NCBI GenBank assembly: GCA_023434325.1
Contig: JAEYSX010000002.1
Location: 124,001-188,000, forward strand
Direction of reading: 5' to 3'
Origin: Candidatus Parcubacteria bacterium
Lineage (GTDB): Bacteria; Patescibacteriota; Saccharimonadia; Saccharimonadales; UBA4665
Length of the DNA stretch: 64,000 nt
Part shown: piece by piece, positions 60,734 to 64,000 of the stretch
Position numbering within the stretch: the first letter of the stretch is position 1
Layout of the letters: every line of letters begins with the position of its first letter
Notes under the pieces: generated by a model
Databases searched by the model: none
The model's input: only the letters and a program-made list of their open reading frames with translations
Told to the model about the DNA's origin: nothing
Program-made: the position numbers and the translations under genes

Positions 60734-61582
60734 TTACAGATACGAGGCGCCCGCCAAATCCTGATGAAACTCGTTTACCCTTTGGGTGATATCCTTGGGC
60801 GTGACCCACGAAAAAGCCTTTATCTCGCGGATAAAGTGCGACTGATCGTAAAAATTAAGCGCGTGCGCGACGTCGGACAAGCGCTCATACTGGCCGGTAT
60901 TCATAAGTCGCAGCGCCTCGTTGACGCGCTTGATGCGAATGTACAGCTGCGCTGGCATACCAACCACCTTTGCAAATCGCTTTTGGAACTGCCGCTCCGA
61001 GATATGCAGTTGATCGAGCACGCTTTTAACGGTTACGGTGTCGATCTGCGAATGGATGATGTTTAGGCTCTTTTCTATCAAGTCGTCACGTGTGGACGAG
61101 CGCGACAGCTTATCGGCAAGCATGTCGCACAGCGCGGTGATGCGCTCGCTGTCGGTTGTCATGGCGATAAGCTGCTCGGCCAAACCTGGTGCGCCAAATT
61201 CCTCGGGCAACAAAAAGCCCTGAGGCATCGCATCCGCATCCATACCAAATATGCTGTACAGCGCGTGCGGCTTAAGCACCACCTGAATCGTCACGTAAGG
61301 GCCGCTCCTAAAACGCATCCGACTAGGCGCCGCGCCCTGACCATGCAAAAACAAAACAGAGAAATCCGTCGCCACGTACGAGCCAATAGCAATACTCTCT
61401 ATCGCAGCCGCGCCGTCTGCACTTAAACCAAACACCAGACCAGGCAAGCCGTTAGGGCAAACCTTAACCTCCAAGCCCGCATCAGAGCCCTCGTGCCGGG
61501 CGACCCGAATACATTCTACGTCACGCGCCAACACTGCCGGCGGCGGCAACACATAAAACGCAATCGTACTTTGCGTAGGCAT
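60734..61582 (-). CDS. AraC family transcriptional regulator
   Basis: The 282 residues have an N-terminal sensor region (about 1-165) and a C-terminal double HTH domain (about 175-270) with VLDQLHISERQFQKRFAKVVG and LSDVAHALNFYDQSHFIREIK. It lies 3 nt after a DUF1801 gene and 77 nt before the RibD_C-like gene, and probably controls this cluster. AraC regulators are uncommon in small epibiotic genomes, so recent acquisition is possible. Confidence 0.9.
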   Translation of the reverse strand: MPTQSTIAFYVLPPPAVLARDVECIRVARHEGSDAGLEVKVCPNGLPGLVFGLSADGAAAIESIAIGSYVATDFSVLFLHGQGAAPSRMRFRSGPYVTIQVVLKPHALYSIFGMDADAMPQGFLLPEEFGAPGLAEQLIAMTTDSERITALCDMLADKLSRSSTRDDLIEKSLNIIHSQIDTVTVKSVLDQLHISERQFQKRFAKVVGMPAQLYIRIKRVNEALRLMNTGQYERLSDVAHALNFYDQSHFIREIKAFSWVTPKDITQRVNEFHQDLAGASYL

Positions 61583-61585
61583 TAT

Positions 61586-61954
61586 TTAATATCCAGTCCG
61601 TTCTTGATTATCCTTGGCCGCCGCACGAGCCACCTCGGCTATTAGGTCATATGGAATCGGCTGATCAAGAGGGAACCGCAGCGTGCCTTTGCCCGCCACG
61701 TAAGATTCTAGTTGTGCCTGCAGCGACTCGTCCGACGGAATAGGATACACACTTATATGATGTTCGTAACCGGCGAAGTACAGCATGTATTTGTCGTGCA
61801 AGGTAAAGGTGGGGATGGCATAGCTGATCGTCTCTTGCGCCTCGGGCACAGCTTTTTGGATTGCCATGCGCACGTTTTGCAAGACTTCCTGCACATCCTG
61901 CGGAAACGCGCTTATATACTCGTCGATGTTTTTGGCTTTTGTGTTATCTGTCAT
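61586..61954 (-). CDS. DUF1801 family protein
   Basis: The 122 residues match the DUF1801/YdhG group (IDEYISAFPQDVQEVLQNVR, ISYAIPTFTLHDKYMLYFA, YPIPSDE, GTLRFPLDQPIP), sometimes called iron-chaperone-like or frataxin-like fold; the role is not established. TAAGAT ends 6 nt before its ATG on the minus strand, so it is the leaderless first gene of the cluster. Confidence 0.85.
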   Translation of the reverse strand: MTDNTKAKNIDEYISAFPQDVQEVLQNVRMAIQKAVPEAQETISYAIPTFTLHDKYMLYFAGYEHHISVYPIPSDESLQAQLESYVAGKGTLRFPLDQPIPYDLIAEVARAAAKDNQERTGY

Positions 61955-62023
61955 GTACTTATCTTAGGGCAGGCGCTGCAAAAACCCAATCAACAAGCAA
62001 TACAACGAAGACCGTCTACAGCC

Positions 62024-62461
62024 CTATCGAGTAGGGAGCGGCATCGACGAGCCGGGCGAGGGAGGTGCACACAAAGGAACCCCCGGAATGTGCGCAAGAA
62101 GAAACGTTTCTACGACACCCTCTCTCCCATTGACTTCTACTTGCGCAGTGCTTGGCCTTCCGCCCTCAAAGCAGGTTATCGTAAACTGCGTACTACGCCA
62201 AATTACTTTATCTTCCAACGGGTACGTAACCATCGCGCACCTTCCGATATTAACTACACGAGCCGCACCATCTTCTCTAACTCCCAGAGTAAACACCTTC
62301 TCGAGACTTCCGCAAAGAAGCTGAGTCGGTAGCGGCTGAGGCTCTGGAGAAGACTCAAGTGTGTCCCCAATAAAAACAGTGGCCCCGACTGCCGCAATCA
62401 CTGCGGCCGCCCCCTTGGCTTTATTAAGCCACGCCTCAGACACTCCCTCCGGACTGTTCAT
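62024..62461 (-). CDS. Small exported protein, unknown function
   Basis: The 145 residues start at ATG 62461 behind a strong aaggaggtggga site (a GTG at 62467 is inside that site). One hydrophobic helix (about 14-36, AKGAAAVIAAVGATVFIGD) is followed by an outside part with four cysteines. I do not recognise the domain. It has no clear neighbours. Confidence 0.65.
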   Translation of the reverse strand: MNSPEGVSEAWLNKAKGAAAVIAAVGATVFIGDTLESSPEPQPLPTQLLCGSLEKVFTLGVREDGAARVVNIGRCAMVTYPLEDKVIWRSTQFTITCFEGGRPSTAQVEVNGREGVVETFLLAHIPGVPLCAPPSPGSSMPLPTR

Positions 62462-62558
62462 TCCCACCTCCTTCGTCTTCTTATCATAGCATCAGCAGTA
62501 ATCGGTATAGTTAGACACGACCTTGAATATCGTACATATTCCTGTATAAAGTGGATGT

Positions 62559-62861
62559 ATGGTCAAAAAAATAACTTCCATGCCCGAAAAACCGTGCAAT
62601 ACCGGTTGCCCCCGAAGTAATGAAGGAACCGTAGCCAACTGTGTAGGCTGGGTGGTAAGAAGATTGACAGCCCAGCAAGACGGCTGCGGATACCGAGAAG
62701 AATGTGCCGAAAGAGAAATCCGTCAGGGCTTGACTGATTACCGCGGCGACCAGACCTATCTCGCAGAACAATTTGGAATCTTGCCATCACCACACCCAGA
62801 GATCAACGAGCCACATCCTGAGCCTGGCTACGAGCCCCCCGGGCCTACCGACCCCGTATAG
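62559..62861 (+). CDS. Small cysteine-containing hypothetical protein
   Basis: The 100 residues have five cysteines (EKPCNTGCPRS, VANCVGW, GCGYREECAE) in the first half, suggestive of a small metal site, and a proline-rich acidic tail. TATAAA lies 8 nt before the ATG and there is no Shine-Dalgarno. I do not recognise the family, and codon-level support is limited. Confidence 0.45.
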   Translation: MVKKITSMPEKPCNTGCPRSNEGTVANCVGWVVRRLTAQQDGCGYREECAEREIRQGLTDYRGDQTYLAEQFGILPSPHPEINEPHPEPGYEPPGPTDPV

Positions 62862-62942
62862 TCGACACCCCTATTCGCACGCAACACAGACCCACGCAAA
62901 TCTGCACAACACAGTCATAAGGATTTTTCAATAAGAGGGACT

Positions 62943-63515
62943 TTAGCTACTTGCGTCTATTTTCTCGAATCGCTGTACTCGCTGGCCGCCCACTTCAACC
63001 TCTTCGATCCAATGCGCCACCGGCCTGATAAACGTAATCCGTTCACCATATTCCGCCCGGTAGACCACGCATGGCTCATTATCTTCTTCACGCAAGGCTA
63101 GCGCTAGTACCGTATAGTCAAGCTGCTTGTAATGCCTGTAGCGGGCGCCGACAGAAATTTGCCGAGCAGCTTTAGTAAGGCGCGCCATGAGCTGCGCCTG
63201 CGACTCTTTCTCGTGCACACGCTCATCCTTGGCAAAATCCACGCCGATGCCCTTATTCTCGATACGCTCGATAATGGCCGCCGCCTTTGCGTGATCAGGA
63301 TGGCTGCGATACGCATCTATCGCCGCCTGATTTTTGGCTTGCACCAAAATAGCATGAGTGTAACCTTCGCCATACTTAGAGGTGTTCTCGCCCGTCATTA
63401 TGTCCAAGACGTCGGGGATTGAATCGGCAAGCGATTCTATTTTTTTCAGCACCTCGCTAATCTGCTCCGCAGTCGCTTGCGGCTTCCAAGCATAAAGCGC
63501 GATATGAACATTCAT
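62943..63515 (-). CDS. Dabb-DUF1653 fusion protein
   Basis: The 190 residues consist of an N-terminal stress-responsive A/B barrel (Dabb; about 1-95, VHIALYAWKPQATAEQ ... YRSHPDHAKA) and a C-terminal DUF1653 domain (about 122-188; GARYRHYKQLDYTVLALAL, VVYRAEYG, FIRPVAHWIEEVEV). The two families usually occur as separate proteins. Dabb domains dimerise and are linked to small-molecule binding; DUF1653 has no known function. TATAGT ends 6 nt before the ATG on the minus strand. Confidence 0.85.
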   Translation of the reverse strand: MNVHIALYAWKPQATAEQISEVLKKIESLADSIPDVLDIMTGENTSKYGEGYTHAILVQAKNQAAIDAYRSHPDHAKAAAIIERIENKGIGVDFAKDERVHEKESQAQLMARLTKAARQISVGARYRHYKQLDYTVLALALREEDNEPCVVYRAEYGERITFIRPVAHWIEEVEVGGQRVQRFEKIDASS

Positions 63516-63535
63516 GACTTAACTATAGCAAAGTA

Positions 63536-64000
63536 TTACCGAGCAACCTTCTCGTAGTAAGCCTCTTGGGCTGGCTTGTCGACCACAGTCTTGGTACTGT
63601 ATTGCGGCACTCTGCTATATCTTGGCGCATTCCACTGAGCCACGCCGCCATGGTGCGAACATGCACCTCTTCCGGTAGCGCAAGATGGGGAATACGTGCC
63701 GTCATTACATAATGTACAGTAGCTGGTTATCTCTTCTTTGTAAGTGGTAACTGTCTCAGTGTGGGTTTTTTCTGCCACGGCAGGGTGGTAGATGTATGTG
63801 GCGTAGTTAATTCCGTCTACCGTACAGTTGGCGGTTACAGAAATGCCGTCACAGACTAATGGCGCCGCCTTTTCAGCCGCACCCTTGGTTGATGAGCTAA
63901 CGCTCGCGGATTGGGTAGCATTATGAGTTGTAGATTGAGACCGATCCCCGCCGCCAGCAATACCAAACAGAATAACTCCTGCCAATACAAGACCGACGAA
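63536..64000 (-). CDS. DUF3761-containing exported protein (5' end outside window)
   Basis: The frame is open to the right edge, so the true start lies beyond it; a hydrophobic segment (FVGLVLAGVILFGIAGGG) is visible at the edge. The C-terminal half has CTLCNDGTYSPSCATGRGAC followed by SHHGGVAQW, the DUF3761 pattern. At least 155 residues are encoded here. DUF3761 is a small secreted cysteine-rich domain without known function. Confidence 0.75.
   Translation of the reverse strand, partial: FVGLVLAGVILFGIAGGGDRSQSTTHNATQSASVSSSTKGAAEKAAPLVCDGISVTANCTVDGINYATYIYHPAVAEKTHTETVTTYKEEITSYCTLCNDGTYSPSCATGRGACSHHGGVAQWNAPRYSRVPQYSTKTVVDKPAQEAYYEKVAR

Noticed and set aside
1..64000. CRISPR arrays, insertion sequences, prophage genes
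   Set aside because: No regularly spaced direct repeats, transposase, integrase or phage structural genes were recognised.
1..64000. UGA recoding as in Gracilibacteria/Absconditabacteria
   Set aside because: UGA ends several clear genes at family-typical lengths, for example at 30567-30569 and 33857-33859, so the standard code fits.

Overview
This window looks like a gene-dense piece of a Candidatus Saccharibacteria (TM7) or related Patescibacteria chromosome of middling G+C. The reasons are the mix of gene families (DUF5665, DUF3048, DUF3761, PEGA and FecR surface proteins, YheO-type regulator, MarP-like protease, MTH1-like Nudix, type II IPP isomerase), very short intergenic gaps, many genes whose -10 box lies only 5-11 bp before the start codon, two tRNAs with encoded CCA, and the standard genetic code (UGA is a stop in several genes). 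The lineage is inferred from content; no rRNA is present. I saw no transposase, prophage or CRISPR array.

Layout. 1-6.2 kb: partial membrane protein, YtxH-like protein, Nudix hydrolase, small unknowns, a dauR-phzF-ridA type operon and a stomatin-like SPFH protein. 6.2-9.3 kb: a 1026-residue secreted SGNH hydrolase. 9.4-16.3 kb: LysR regulator, inositol-3-phosphate synthase, a frameshifted SsgA-like gene, a coupled CDP-alcohol phosphotransferase / PHP / CarS-like operon, sugar dehydrogenase and PLD protein; together these suggest inositol phospholipid synthesis. 16.5-18.1 kb: DUF5665 and a CBS-less IMP dehydrogenase homologue. 18.1-24.3 kb: surface glycan genes (ugd, GT2, FecR-like, GT-C, LPG-synthase-like membrane protein). 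24.4-29.2 kb: MarP-like protease, VKOR, iron-permease-like protein, MacB-type ABC exporter. 29.4-36.2 kb: tRNA-Ser, DHH and MBL hydrolases, pyrH, a repair-flavoured operon (coiled-coil protein, exonuclease III, MTH1-like Nudix, proline iminopeptidase), NAD(P)HX dehydratase-like protein and tRNA-Leu. 36.4-44.3 kb: sortase, PEGA protein, ABC exporter with a large ectodomain, DUF4367 protein, EEP nuclease. 44.4-52.8 kb: gltX, a DUF3048 / histidine kinase / lone receiver / UmuD-like operon, an ABC-2 exporter and umuC. 52.9-64 kb: ECF sigma factor, rlmH, fni, TerC, UvrA-like ATPase, a four-gene operon ending in a hydrolase, small unknown exported proteins, a Dabb-DUF1653 fusion and a DUF3761 protein.

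The most striking signals are: (1) a four-copy dispersed hairpin element with a conserved 53-54 nt core clamped by 24-27 nt arms that differ at every locus yet stay complementary with exactly one mismatch each, always sitting just upstream of a gene start; (2) a UmuD homologue that lacks both catalytic residues and the cleavable N-terminal part, in an operon with a histidine kinase and an output-less receiver, near umuC; (3) a compact inositol-lipid gene set; (4) a frameshifted SsgA-like gene; (5) widespread apparent leaderless promoters.
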